This document shows positions 35,440 to 43,719 of a stretch of 58,340 nucleotides of DNA, one piece after another. A program made the translations under genes and the position numbers. Position 1 is the stretch's first letter. Every line of letters starts with the position of its first letter. The notes beneath the pieces are model-generated. The model made no database searches. It was not told the origin of the DNA and was given only the letters and a program-made list of their open reading frames with translations. Source of the DNA: Vreelandella maris (GTDB lineage: Bacteria; Pseudomonadota; Gammaproteobacteria; Pseudomonadales; Halomonadaceae); NCBI RefSeq assembly GCF_013371085.1, contig NZ_JABWCV010000024.1:1-58340 (forward strand). The letters are read 5' to 3'.

Positions 35440-36543
35440 TTAACGACCAGACTTTACACGATTCCAGATCCGTGTACGTGCGCGAAGCACATCTTGAGGC
35501 TTTTCAGCCTGTACGTACAGGTTTTGCATGACATCGGTGGTCGGGTAAATCGCCGGATCATTCAGGATTTCATCAGAGAGATATTCATTAGCCGCCGAGT
35601 TAGGGTTGGCATAACGTACATACTCGGTGATCTCGGCAGCAATTTCCGGGTCAAGAATGAAGTTGATAAATGCATGGGCGTTTTCAGTATTCGGCGCGTC
35701 AGCGGGCACCGCCATCATGTCGAACCAAAGGGCAGCGCCTTCTTTGGGAATGCTATAGCCAATAGAGAAGTCGCGTCCTGCTTCTTCAGCACGAGCAGCG
35801 GCCTGGAAAACATCACCGGAGTAGCCTGCGGCGACGCAAATATCGCCATTTGCCAGGTCAGACACATAGCGTGACGAGTGGAAATAGGTCATATCGTCGC
35901 GAACACTGGCAATCAGCTCACCCGCCGCTTCGATATCGTCAATATTTTCGCTGAGCGGGTCTAAGCCTAGATACGCCATGGCGGGTGACAACATCTCATC
36001 AGCGGAATCCAGCATTGACAAGCCACAGCCCGCCTCGCTCAGTGCGCCGGTTATTTCAGGATCAAACAACAGCGCCCAACTGTCCAAGGGGGCGTCGTCA
36101 CCGAGGATTTCTTTTACCCGCTCAACGTTATAGCCGATCCCATTGGTGCCCCACATATAAGGGACCGAGTATTCGCTACCGGCGTCGATGGTTTCCAGGT
36201 TAGCCATCAGCTCCGGGTTAAGATTATCTAAATTGGGCAGTAACTCGTGGTTCAGTGGCTGGAACACGCCAGCTTTCACTTGGCGGGTAAAATAGTATGT
36301 GGATGGCACGACCACATCGTAACCGGAACGCCCGGCGAGCAATGCGGCATCAAGAATTTCATTACTGTCGTAAACGTCGTAGGTCACTTCAATGCCGGTA
36401 CGCTCGGTGAATTTTTCCAGCGTTTCCGGGGCAATATAATCTGACCAGTTAAACACCCGCACCTCGTCGGCGTGGGCAGCGCTAGCCGCTGCGGCAAACG
36501 AAATGGCCGCAACGGCCGCGGAAAGTTTGTGGATGTTCCCCAT
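35440..36543 (-). CDS. potF: Polyamine ABC transporter periplasmic binding protein
   Basis: 367 residues. The signal peptide (MGNIHKL start, cleavage after AAHA) precedes EVRVFNWSDYIAPETLEKF, the hallmark of PotF/SpuD. Further segments are DVYDSNEILDAALLAGRSGYDVVVPS, MWGTNGIGYN and FIPKEGA-like SIPKEGAALWFD. The protein binds putrescine or spermidine; preference is not decidable here. The ATG at 36543 follows AGGAG at 8 bases; a more upstream in-frame start has no such site. First gene of the operon. Confidence 0.94.
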   Translation of the reverse strand: MGNIHKLSAAVAAISFAAAASAAHADEVRVFNWSDYIAPETLEKFTERTGIEVTYDVYDSNEILDAALLAGRSGYDVVVPSTYYFTRQVKAGVFQPLNHELLPNLDNLNPELMANLETIDAGSEYSVPYMWGTNGIGYNVERVKEILGDDAPLDSWALLFDPEITGALSEAGCGLSMLDSADEMLSPAMAYLGLDPLSENIDDIEAAGELIASVRDDMTYFHSSRYVSDLANGDICVAAGYSGDVFQAAARAEEAGRDFSIGYSIPKEGAALWFDMMAVPADAPNTENAHAFINFILDPEIAAEITEYVRYANPNSAANEYLSDEILNDPAIYPTTDVMQNLYVQAEKPQDVLRARTRIWNRVKSGR

Positions 36544-36563
36544 TATCACTGCTCCTAATGTCA

Positions 36564-36593
36564 AAGCTCTATTTGTCTAAGCTCTATTAGCGA
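36564..36593. repeat. Two 15-bp tandem repeats upstream of potF
   Basis: AAGCTCTATTTGTCT is followed directly by AAGCTCTATTAGCGA, with the first ten bases identical. They lie 21 bp before the potF start codon, in its 5' leader. Confidence 0.65.
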
Positions 36594-36811
36594 CGTTTTT
36601 GAGCCACTCGTTTTTAGCTCTCGCTGTTAATAACGCTTGGCTACGGCTGTTTTGTGCCAGCTGGCCCACGGCTAACAATAGCGTAGGTCATAACGCTGAC
36701 CGTGCGAATTTTGCGGTGCAGTGACGCCTACCGCAAGCCAATGTGAAAAATTCTTGTATTTTGCATCATCGGCCCCATTAACCAGCTAGTGCAACGACAA
36801 CGGCCTAGCCA

Positions 36812-36848
36812 ATAGAGAAATGCTATTGATGGCATGGCTATTCTTAAT
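36812..36848 (+). promoter_or_regulatory. Putative OxyR operator upstream of ahpC
   Basis: ATAG-N7-CTAT (36812-36826) matches the first OxyR half-site exactly in its conserved tetrads. After 7 bases a second, weaker half (ATGG...TAAT, 36834-36848) follows with the same spacing as in the four-tetrad OxyR motif. It lies ~78 bp before the ahpC start. Confidence 0.6.
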
Positions 36849-36849
36849 T

Positions 36850-36877
36850 TTAGCCATTAGTCGTTAGCCATTAGTAT
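36850..36877. repeat. 14-bp tandem duplication in the ahpC promoter
   Basis: TTAGCCATTAGTCG is followed by TTAGCCATTAGTAT; eleven leading bases are identical. It lies between the OxyR-like site and the ahpC start. Confidence 0.7.
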
Positions 36878-36925
36878 TATCAACAATTTCACATTATTCA
36901 TTCACCAATCCTGGAGATTATCTGA

Positions 36926-37489
36926 ATGTCATTGATCAACACTGAAGTTAAGCCGTTTAAAGCAACTGCCTATTTGAATGGCGAATTTGTTGATGTTACT
37001 GAAGCCGACATGCAGGGTCAGTGGTCCATCTTTTTCTTCTATCCCGCTGACTTCACCTTTGTTTGCCCGACTGAGCTTGGCGACTTAGCCGACAACTATG
37101 CTGAATTCAAAAAACTGGGCGTTGAAATCTACAGCGTTTCAACCGATACCCACTTTACTCACAAGGCATGGCACGACAGCTCTGACACCATCGGCAAACT
37201 TCAGTACCCGATGATTGCGGATCCGACGCTGCGCATTTCACGTAACTTTGAAGTCTTGATCGAAGAAGCTGGTCTTGCCGAGCGCGGCACCTTTGTTGTC
37301 GACCCCGACGGCAAAATCCAGATCGTCGAAATTAACGCAGGCAACATCGGTCGTAATGCCGAAGAACTGCTGCGCAAAGTGAAAGCCGCTCAATACGTTC
37401 GTGCCAACCCGAACGAAGTGTGCCCAGCCAAGTGGAAAGAAGGTGAAGAGACTCTCGCTCCTTCGCTGGATCTAGTAGGCAAAATCTAA
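36926..37489 (+). CDS. ahpC: Alkyl hydroperoxide reductase peroxiredoxin AhpC
   Basis: 187 residues, typical 2-Cys peroxiredoxin. The peroxidatic Cys47 is in [10 protein letters not shown] and the resolving Cys166 in EVCPAKW. It reduces H2O2 and organic hydroperoxides in the cytosol and is re-reduced by AhpF, encoded 209 bp downstream. A GGAG site precedes the ATG. An OxyR-like operator upstream suggests induction by peroxide. Confidence 0.97.
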   Translation: MSLINTEVKPFKATAYLNGEFVDVTEADMQGQWSIFFFYPADFTFVCPTELGDLADNYAEFKKLGVEIYSVSTDTHFTHKAWHDSSDTIGKLQYPMIADPTLRISRNFEVLIEEAGLAERGTFVVDPDGKIQIVEINAGNIGRNAEELLRKVKAAQYVRANPNEVCPAKWKEGEETLAPSLDLVGKI

Positions 37490-37546
37490 ACCGCTCGCGG
37501 TTTTCACGCCCTTGCTCTTTTTTGCTGCGCAAGTGCGTGCATGTTC

Positions 37547-37578
37547 AACGCCCGGGTTTCGCCCGGGCGTTCTGTTTT
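37547..37578 (+). terminator. Intrinsic terminator after ahpC
   Basis: AACGCCCGGG and CCCGGGCGTT form a perfect 10-bp stem around TTTCG, followed by CTGTTTT. It lies between ahpC and ahpF, so ahpC is expected to be expressed more strongly and ahpF may have its own promoter. Confidence 0.85.
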
Positions 37579-37582
37579 AAAG

Positions 37583-37631
37583 CTGTTATTAAACCTGTTG
37601 TTAAAACTGTTTTTTAAAACAGTTTTTAAAA
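37583..37631. repeat. Four 12-13 bp degenerate tandem repeats with a palindrome, ahpC-ahpF spacer
   Basis: Units CTGTTATTAAAC, CTGTTGTTAAAA, CTGTTTTTTAAAA and CAGTTTTTAAAA follow head to tail. The last two form a perfect inverted repeat of 11 bp with a TT centre (37603-37626). It is AT-rich and lies 68 bp before the ahpF start. Confidence 0.7.
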
Positions 37632-37698
37632 TGTTAATGATTAGCACCGTCACACACGTGTGTTCAATACGTCTGTTATCTGCGAGGAAGCTACTGTC

Positions 37699-39255
37699 AT
37701 GCTGGACGCCAATTTAAAATCCCAGTTAAAAGCGTATCTGGAAAAAGTGACTCAGCCGTTCGAGATCGTTGCGTCCCTCGATGACGGTGCCAAGTCACAA
37801 GAGTTACTCGGTCTGTTGGAAGATATCAGCAGCCTGAGCGACAAGATTACCCTGCACAGCGATGGTCAGGATGCACGTACGCCATCGTTTGCGATCAACC
37901 GCCCCGGTGAAGAGACTGGCGTGGTGTTTGCAGGCATTCCTATGGGCCACGAGTTCACCTCGTTAGTGCTTGCTCTGCTGCACATTGGTGGTCATCCGCC
38001 TAAGACGTCTGACGAATTGCTTGATCAGGTTCGAGCATTAGATGGCGAGATGCTTTTCGAAACCTATTACTCGTTGTCGTGCCAGAACTGCCCGGACGTG
38101 GTTCAGGCACTCAATTTGATGGCCATCTTCAACCCAAACGTGCGCCACGTCGCTATTGACGGCGCGCTGTTTCAGGATGAAGTCGAGTCTAGGGAAATCA
38201 TGTCGGTGCCGAGCGTCTATTTGAACGGCAAGCCGTTCGACCAGGGCCGTATGACGCTTGAACAGATTTTGGCCAAGGTTGATACCGGTGCCGCCGAACG
38301 CGATGCCAAAAAGCTGAGCGAAAAAGCCGCTTTCGATACACTCGTCATTGGTGGTGGCCCGGCAGGCGCTGCGGCGGCTATCTACTCGGCGCGCAAAGGC
38401 ATCAATACCGGTGTTGCCGCTGAGCGCTTCGGTGGTCAGGTGGCGGACACCATGGGCATTGAAAACTTCATTTCGGTGTCACACACCGAAGGCTCGAAAA
38501 TGGTCAGCGCGCTTGAAGAGCATGTCAAAGATTACGAAGTTGACGTCATGAACCTGCAGCTGGCTACTTCCTTTAAAGCCGCCGAGACAGAAGGCGGCCT
38601 ACACGAAGTAACGTTTGAGTCCGGCGCTAAGCTGAAGAGCAAGACGCTAGTACTGGCGACCGGCGCCCGCTGGCGTGAGATGAACGTACCCGGCGAGCAG
38701 CAGTATCGCAACAAAGGGGTTGCCTACTGTCCTCACTGTGACGGTCCGTTGTTCAAAGGCAAGCGGGTAGCAGTCATTGGTGGCGGTAACTCTGGCGTAG
38801 AAGCGGCGATTGACTTGGCAGGCATTGTCGGCCACGTCACACTGGTAGAGTTTATGGGCGAGATGCGTGCTGATGCGGTGCTGCAGAAGAAGCTCAAGAG
38901 CCTGCCTAACGTTGATATCATTCTCAACGCACAATCGACCGAAGTCACCGGTGACGGCAGCCGTGTCAATGGCTTGAACTATAAAGACCGTACGACGGAT
39001 GAGAGTAAATCCATCGCGTTAGAAGGTATTTTTGTTCAGATTGGTTTGGTACCTAACACCGAGTGGTTAAAAGGCTCACCGATCGAAATGACGCCGCGTG
39101 GTGAAATCATTGTCGATGCCCATGGCATGACATCCGTACCCGGCGTGTTTGCCGCAGGCGATGTGACCACCGTCCCCTACAAGCAGATCATTATCGCCAT
39201 GGGTGAAGGTGCGAAAGCATCGCTCGGCGCTTTCGACTACTTGATTCGTAACTGA
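37699..39255 (+). CDS. ahpF: Alkyl hydroperoxide reductase flavoprotein subunit AhpF
   Basis: 518 residues. The N-terminal thioredoxin-like domain pair carries the CQNC disulfide (Cys128/Cys131). The C-terminal thioredoxin-reductase-like part has FAD loop [18 protein letters not shown], active-site CPHC, the NAD(P)H loop [12 protein letters not shown] and the final GVFAAGDVT. It transfers electrons from NADH to AhpC. The ATG at 37699 begins MLDANLKSQ after a GAGGAAG site; the longer frame is not conserved. Confidence 0.97.
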   Translation: MLDANLKSQLKAYLEKVTQPFEIVASLDDGAKSQELLGLLEDISSLSDKITLHSDGQDARTPSFAINRPGEETGVVFAGIPMGHEFTSLVLALLHIGGHPPKTSDELLDQVRALDGEMLFETYYSLSCQNCPDVVQALNLMAIFNPNVRHVAIDGALFQDEVESREIMSVPSVYLNGKPFDQGRMTLEQILAKVDTGAAERDAKKLSEKAAFDTLVIGGGPAGAAAAIYSARKGINTGVAAERFGGQVADTMGIENFISVSHTEGSKMVSALEEHVKDYEVDVMNLQLATSFKAAETEGGLHEVTFESGAKLKSKTLVLATGARWREMNVPGEQQYRNKGVAYCPHCDGPLFKGKRVAVIGGGNSGVEAAIDLAGIVGHVTLVEFMGEMRADAVLQKKLKSLPNVDIILNAQSTEVTGDGSRVNGLNYKDRTTDESKSIALEGIFVQIGLVPNTEWLKGSPIEMTPRGEIIVDAHGMTSVPGVFAAGDVTTVPYKQIIIAMGEGAKASLGAFDYLIRN

Positions 39256-39265
39256 CCGTGACGAA

Positions 39266-39300
39266 GAAAAGCCCGCTGACAAAATGTCCGCGGGCTTTTC
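39266..39300 (+). terminator. Intrinsic terminator after ahpF
   Basis: GAAAAGCCCGC pairs with GCGGGCTTTTC, with an inner GAC/GTC pair and AAAAT loop. The T-run is within the right arm (plus) and an equivalent run occurs on the minus strand, so it can serve ahpF and the convergent phaC. Confidence 0.85.
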
Positions 39301-39364
39301 TGTTGGGAAGTACCTTTAACTCGCGACCCGTTACGATACCCACGTACAATCTTTTAGGTATCCA

Positions 39365-41296
39365 TTAAGATTTAGTTGGAATTTCCCCTAGCACCTCTGG
39401 AATCGTCATCTTTACATAGCGCCCTGGCGCAGGCTCAATCACTTTGAGTTCACCATCGCCAGGTTGGCGCGCAGGCACCATCTTTTCGCTATCGGCATAG
39501 CCATTATCAGTCATCCAAGACTGCCAGTGGGGCCACCAGGAGCCTTCATGAGGCGTTGCGTTTGCTAGCCATTCTTCATGCGTTTCCGGCAGCGCATCGT
39601 TCGTCCAGTAGCCGTACTTGTTTTTATGGGGCGGATTGACAATACCCGCGATATGGCCCGATCCGCCCAATACGAAGGTGACCGGCCCTTTAGGTAACAA
39701 CGCCCCATAATAGGTACTGTTCCACTTGGCGATGTGGTCCTCTTTGGTGGATACGAAATAGCTGGGCGTGGAGACTTTACGCAGGTCTATTTTCACACCA
39801 TCCAATTCAATACCGCCAGGCTCAACCAAGCGGTTCTCCAGGTACATATAGCGCAGGTACCAAGCGTGCGTCCCGGCAGGAAGATTGGTGCCATCCGTGT
39901 TCCAGTAAAGCAGGTCAAAGGCGGCAGGCGTTTCGCCCTTTAAATAATTATTGATGTAAAACGACCAAAACAGATCATTTTCACGCAGCAAGTTGAAGGT
40001 ATAAGCCATTGAACGACCATCAAGATAGCCTTTCAACTGCAGCGTCTGCTCAATACCTTCTACCACTCGCTCATTTAGAAATACGCCGATATCGCCAGGA
40101 TCACGAAAATCCTGCAGCGTCGCCATATAAGTAACCGACTTTACTTTGCGCCCACGGCGCGTGCTGGTGAGGTAGGCCACTGTAGAGGCGGCTAGTGTGC
40201 CTCCCACGCAATAGCTGAGTAGATTGACCGACTTCTCACCACAGGCCTGTTCGATGGCTTCCATCGCGCTGATGGGTCCCATCTGCATATAGTCGGCCCA
40301 GGTGATATCGCGCTGTTCAGGCCCAGGGTTACGCCAGGAGATTAGAAAGACTGTATGGCCTTGATCCACCAGCCACTTAACCATTGAGTTATCTTCGCGC
40401 AGGTCAAGGATGTAGTACTTATTGATCCACGGCGGCACCATTAGCAACGGCGTTTTAAAGGTTTTTTCTGTGGTGGGGGTGTACTGGATCAACTGGATCA
40501 ATTCGTTTTCGTAGACCACAGCACCGGGCGTTACGGCGATATTTTCACCCACGCCAAAAGCGCCACGATCCGTCATGCGGACATTGATACCCTCGGCAGA
40601 ATTCCCCAAGTCTTCGCGCAGGAGGGCTAATCCATCCACCAAGTTCTGGCCACGGGTTTCAAGCGTGAGGCGCATGACTTCAGGGTTGGTGCTCATAAAA
40701 TTTGTCGGCGCCATCGCGTTGACCAACTGGCGCGCGTAAAACATTAGGTTACGCTTTTTAGTTTCGTCTAAGCCGCTTAGGCTTTCAACCAGCTCTTCCA
40801 CCATCTGCGAAAACAGTAGGTACTGCTGCATGATAGCCATATAGTGCGGGTCTTGTGTCCACGCCTCGTCTTTAAAACGGCGGTCATTTTTGGCCGGCGT
40901 GATCAACGGGGTGACCTGCTCGCCAGCCATCCCTCGCATGGCTTGCTGCCACAACATCCACTGATCCTGCACCAACCGGGCCTGGGTTTCCCACAGCAGG
41001 GTAGGATTCTGCATCAGCGACTGTGCACCCGCTTCAAAGCTTTCGCGCATATCGCTATAAATGGAGTCGGCGGCTTCACTTGGTGCGATACGGGAAAGCA
41101 GATCCTGCATCAATCCTTGGTACTGCTCACCGATCTCTTTGAGCTGATTATTCCACTCTTCAAGCTCTGCTTGAGATAACCCTTCAGGTAAGCCCTTGGC
41201 TATTTCATCGGCTAGCCCTTGAGAAAGACCTTGGGTTAGCCCTTGAGAAAGCCCTGATGATAATGCCTGGAACGGATTGTGCCACGCTGACTGCAT
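39365..41296 (-). CDS. phaC: Poly(3-hydroxyalkanoate) synthase
   Basis: 643 residues, polymerising (R)-3-hydroxyacyl-CoA into PHA on granules. The alpha/beta-hydrolase core has nucleophile Cys363 in LSYCVGGT, Asp520 in STKEDHIAKW and His548 in GGSGHIAG; LLMVPPWINKYYILDL and FLISWRNP are class I/II signatures. The box SYCVGG has Ser where most synthases have Gly. The N-terminus is extended by about 50 residues with GLSQGLTQGLSQGLAD repeats. The ATG at 41296 follows GGGAGAG. It lies downstream of a phasin gene, separated by a strong hairpin. Class I is most likely as no phaE/phaR subunit gene is adjacent. Confidence 0.95.
   Translation of the reverse strand: MQSAWHNPFQALSSGLSQGLTQGLSQGLADEIAKGLPEGLSQAELEEWNNQLKEIGEQYQGLMQDLLSRIAPSEAADSIYSDMRESFEAGAQSLMQNPTLLWETQARLVQDQWMLWQQAMRGMAGEQVTPLITPAKNDRRFKDEAWTQDPHYMAIMQQYLLFSQMVEELVESLSGLDETKKRNLMFYARQLVNAMAPTNFMSTNPEVMRLTLETRGQNLVDGLALLREDLGNSAEGINVRMTDRGAFGVGENIAVTPGAVVYENELIQLIQYTPTTEKTFKTPLLMVPPWINKYYILDLREDNSMVKWLVDQGHTVFLISWRNPGPEQRDITWADYMQMGPISAMEAIEQACGEKSVNLLSYCVGGTLAASTVAYLTSTRRGRKVKSVTYMATLQDFRDPGDIGVFLNERVVEGIEQTLQLKGYLDGRSMAYTFNLLRENDLFWSFYINNYLKGETPAAFDLLYWNTDGTNLPAGTHAWYLRYMYLENRLVEPGGIELDGVKIDLRKVSTPSYFVSTKEDHIAKWNSTYYGALLPKGPVTFVLGGSGHIAGIVNPPHKNKYGYWTNDALPETHEEWLANATPHEGSWWPHWQSWMTDNGYADSEKMVPARQPGDGELKVIEPAPGRYVKMTIPEVLGEIPTKS
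41171..41254 (-). repeat. 12-bp in-frame repeats in the 5' end of phaC
   Basis: Four contiguous 12-bp units (41207-41254) encode GLSQ-GLTQ-GLSQ-GLAD; two further units (41171-41194) encode GLPE-GLSQ. Most of the unit TTGAGAAAGCCC (plus strand) recurs exactly. Confidence 0.8.
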
Positions 41297-41366
41297 ACTA
41301 ACTCTCCCTACGCCCTCTCCAGGCGCACCGACCACTTTGACCAAGACCAAGCTGTTATATAGCTGA

Positions 41367-41400
41367 GTTTTTAATACGATAAAGTTTTTATACGATAAGG
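41367..41400. repeat. 17-bp imperfect tandem repeat upstream of phaC
   Basis: GTTTTTAATACGATAAA is followed directly by GTTTTTATACGATAAGG. It lies ~70-100 bp before the phaC start, between it and the hairpin that follows the phasin gene, in a position suited to a separate phaC promoter. Confidence 0.6.
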
Positions 41401-41441
41401 CTTCGATATGACAAGGTTTTATCGTTGCAACGTTTTAAATG

Positions 41442-41469
41442 CATCGCGGCGCCCTAAGGCGCCGCGATG
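41442..41469 (-). terminator. Strong hairpin between phasin gene and phaC
   Basis: CATCGCGGCGCC and GGCGCCGCGATG form a perfect 12-bp stem around a CTAA loop, 11 bases after the phasin stop on the minus strand. Only a short T/A stretch follows, so it may be a terminator, attenuator or mRNA stabiliser that makes phasin more abundant than synthase. Confidence 0.7.
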
Positions 41470-41479
41470 ATGTCGTCAC

Positions 41480-41890
41480 TCAGCTTTTGCGCGATGAGTG
41501 ACTGGAGGCTTTCGCAGGCTGCTCCCCTTTCGCAGTAGCCTTGGCTTGGTCGGACATTTGCTGCCCGGCTTCACTGAACATCTTTTCCATTTCAGACTTA
41601 AACTGCAGGCTCATTTCGCTCATCACCCGCGCATCTTCCTGCATCTGCTGGGAAAGTTCGTTCATCATCTCGGCTTGCTTGGTGCCGAAATCACGCAGGC
41701 TTTCTGCGTCTTGAATTTCAGTGGCGCTACGAATGCGCTCAGTACCCATCTGGCTGTAGCGCTTCATGGCTTCCAGCTGATACTGGGTCATTTTTTCCAT
41801 ATTGTTGAGCATCAGCGAATTAATTTTTCGCATGGGCTCAAACATCTGCTTAGTTTGGGCGTTAAAGGCGTCCATCATATTGTCTTGCAT
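41480..41890 (-). CDS. phaP: Phasin family protein
   Basis: 136 residues, almost wholly helical and Met/Gln-rich, without signal peptide. The central amphipathic helices (FNAQTKQMFEPMRKINSLM, KQAEMMNELSQQMQEDARVM) and the Lys/Ala/Ser tail fit a PHA-granule coat protein. The ATG at 41890 follows AGGAG at 8 bases; an earlier in-frame ATG would add ten residues. It lies upstream of phaC and downstream of two 13-bp boxes resembling PhaR operators. Confidence 0.85.
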   Translation of the reverse strand: MQDNMMDAFNAQTKQMFEPMRKINSLMLNNMEKMTQYQLEAMKRYSQMGTERIRSATEIQDAESLRDFGTKQAEMMNELSQQMQEDARVMSEMSLQFKSEMEKMFSEAGQQMSDQAKATAKGEQPAKASSHSSRKS

Positions 41891-41952
41891 AGTGTCTGCT
41901 CCTGTATCGTTCCTTGGCATGAGCCTTGGAGTGACTCACCGTAATGTAGCTC

Positions 41953-41996
41953 TGCTGCACTGCAAAAAGAGTAATCTTTGGCATGCTGCATTGCAA
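41953..41996 (-). promoter_or_regulatory. Pair of PhaR-like boxes upstream of phasin gene
   Basis: TGCTGCACTGCAA (41953-41965) and TGCTGCATTGCAA (41984-41996) differ at one base. Their spacing is 31 bp, about three helical turns. TGC-rich, near-palindromic boxes of this kind bind PhaR, the repressor that senses PHA granules and controls phasin synthesis in other proteobacteria. No phaR gene is in the window. Confidence 0.6.
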
Positions 41997-42063
41997 CAGT
42001 GGTGTGATTTCAGTATCACCGTGCAAGCCTGAACCGCTTTGCCATATTACTCTGCCCTACCTC

Positions 42064-42085
42064 AACAGGTGGAAAACCACCTGTT
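42064..42085 (-). terminator. Hairpin after the DUF6489 gene
   Basis: AACAGGTGG and CCACCTGTT form a perfect 9-bp stem around AAAA, 32 bases after the DUF6489 stop on the minus strand. No T-run follows, so it is a probable but not certain terminator. Confidence 0.5.
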
Positions 42086-42116
42086 AAGCTAATGCGCGTT
42101 AACTGCTTGCTTCAAT

Positions 42117-42524
42117 CTATGTGTCGCTGCTTCTTGTTTCAGAACGGGAACGTGACGATGCCGTTGACTTTGCTTTGCTGGAAGTAGCGCTTTCCGCATT
42201 GCTTTTAGAGTTAGTCCCCCCCCTCTTCTCATCATCATTGCTGTGAGCCGAAGAAGCGCTGGCGCTGCCCGCTTGCCGCAACATATCGAGCATCATTTGC
42301 TGGTAGGTGCCGAAGTTAGCTAGCCCTTGAGAAAGCCCTTGCTGCATCATCGGTTGCTGCAGGAAAGGGCGCATTAGGCTCATAGGGTCATAGCCTTCCA
42401 CCCCAGACTCCATCTGCCGCTGAATATTCTCTAGCAGATTTTTCTGGAAAGCTTCGACATCAGGCAGCCCCAATGATTGGCGAAATTCATCGGGGGTAAG
42501 ATCAAACTCAACATTAATCTTCAT
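42117..42524 (-). CDS. DUF6489-like protein linked to PHA genes
   Basis: 135 residues, no signal. The N-terminal MKINVEFDLTPDEFRQSLGLPDV matches the start of the DUF6489 family. A Met/Gln-rich middle (QQPMMQQGLSQGLA) and a low-complexity Ser/Lys/Ala tail (about 90-135) follow; the tail resembles that of the neighbouring phasin. The segment QGLSQGLA is identical to one in PhaC. The ATG at 42524 follows AGGAG. Function is unknown; the context and shared motif suggest a granule-associated role. Confidence 0.75.
   Translation of the reverse strand: MKINVEFDLTPDEFRQSLGLPDVEAFQKNLLENIQRQMESGVEGYDPMSLMRPFLQQPMMQQGLSQGLANFGTYQQMMLDMLRQAGSASASSAHSNDDEKRGGTNSKSNAESATSSKAKSTASSRSRSETRSSDT
42319..42341. 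repeat. 23-bp segment nearly identical to the phaC repeat
   Basis: This 23-bp segment of the DUF6489 gene matches 41211-41233 in phaC at 22 of 23 positions and is read in the same frame, giving QGLSQGLA in both proteins. Confidence 0.8.
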
Positions 42525-42614
42525 AGGCGGCTCCTGCACTGTTTTTCATGACGACTGCTCATGCATTTGTTTTGTTTGAGTGTAGCAGCGAACTGCAAAC
42601 CTCACCGTGATGCG

Positions 42615-43706
42615 TTATCGCTGAGTTAAACGCGGTGTATCAACGCTGACATCGCCATTCTGGCCACGCTGACGCAGCCAGTGATCCAACAGCGTAATCG
42701 CCATCATCGCCTCAGCAATGGGCGTTGCGCGAATCCCTACGCAGGGGTCGTGGCGTCCTTTAGTCACCACCTCGACTGCCTGACCATGAATATCGATAGA
42801 GCGGCCCGGCGTAGTAATGCTGGAAGTGGGCTTCAGCGCTAAGCGCGCTACAATCGGCTGCCCGCTAGAGATACCACCGAGCACGCCGCCTGCGTGGTTG
42901 GAAAGAAAGCCCTCTGGCGTCATCTCATCACGATGCTCGCTGCCACGCTGGGCGATACAGTCAAACCCTGCGCCAATCTCAATCCCTTTTACCGCATTGA
43001 TACTCATCAAAGCATGCGCCAGATCAGCATCCAGGCGGTCAAAGACGGGTTCACCCAGCCCTACCGGCACGCCGTCAGCAATCACGGTGATCTCAGCACC
43101 TACCGAATCCTGGTCGCGGCGCAGCTGATCCATATAGGCTTCCAGTTCAGCGACGCGCTCCGGGTCGGGGCAGAAAAACGCATTTTGGCCCACCGACTCC
43201 CACTGTTTGAACTCAATCTTGATGGGGCCCAGCTGACTCATATAGCCACGAATCTGCACCCCTTGGGCAGCCAAATACTTCTTGGCAATCGCCCCTGCAG
43301 CCACCCGCATAGCGGTTTCACGGGCGCTGGAGCGCCCTCCACCACGATAGTCCCGGTGGCCATACTTATGGTGGTAGGTGTAATCCGCATGGGCAGGTCG
43401 GAACTGCTCTTTGATTTTTGAATAATCGTTAGAGCGCTGATCGGTGTTCTCAATTAGCAGCCCGATTGAGGTGCCGGTGGTTTTGCCTTCAAACACCCCG
43501 GAAAGAATGCGCACCTGATCAGGCTCTTTACGCTGGGTGGTATGCCGCGAGCTGCCCGGCCTGCGGCGATCCAGATCATGTTGCAAATCAGCTTCACACA
43601 ACGGCAGCCCGGGCGGGCAGCCATCAACGATCGCGCCGAGCGCAGGGCCGTGGCTCTCACCGAAGGTGGTGACGGTAAATAGTTTGCCAAACGTATTGCC
43701 AGACAT
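42615..43706 (-). CDS. aroC: Chorismate synthase
   Basis: 363 residues, converting EPSP to chorismate with reduced FMN. All three family signatures are present: [18 protein letters not shown] near the start, [17 protein letters not shown] and [15 protein letters not shown]. Chorismate feeds the trpGDC pathway elsewhere in the window. The ATG at 43706 (MSGNTFGK) follows AGGAA. It is 13 bp downstream of prmB, the same order as in E. coli. Confidence 0.98.
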   Translation of the reverse strand: MSGNTFGKLFTVTTFGESHGPALGAIVDGCPPGLPLCEADLQHDLDRRRPGSSRHTTQRKEPDQVRILSGVFEGKTTGTSIGLLIENTDQRSNDYSKIKEQFRPAHADYTYHHKYGHRDYRGGGRSSARETAMRVAAGAIAKKYLAAQGVQIRGYMSQLGPIKIEFKQWESVGQNAFFCPDPERVAELEAYMDQLRRDQDSVGAEITVIADGVPVGLGEPVFDRLDADLAHALMSINAVKGIEIGAGFDCIAQRGSEHRDEMTPEGFLSNHAGGVLGGISSGQPIVARLALKPTSSITTPGRSIDIHGQAVEVVTKGRHDPCVGIRATPIAEAMMAITLLDHWLRQRGQNGDVSVDTPRLTQR

Positions 43707-43719
43707 GGCGGTTAGTTCC

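Larger units (their letters stand above)
36544..36925. other. 382-bp divergent promoter region, potF / ahpC
   Basis: No gene seen. It contains the 15-bp tandem repeat at 36564-36593 near potF, the OxyR-like operator at 36812-36848 and the 14-bp tandem repeat at 36850-36877 on the ahpC side. Confidence 0.7.

Noticed and set aside
42064..42085. Hairpin considered as a regulatory RNA
   Set aside because: A short stem after a gene with no promoter-like sequence is more simply a terminator.
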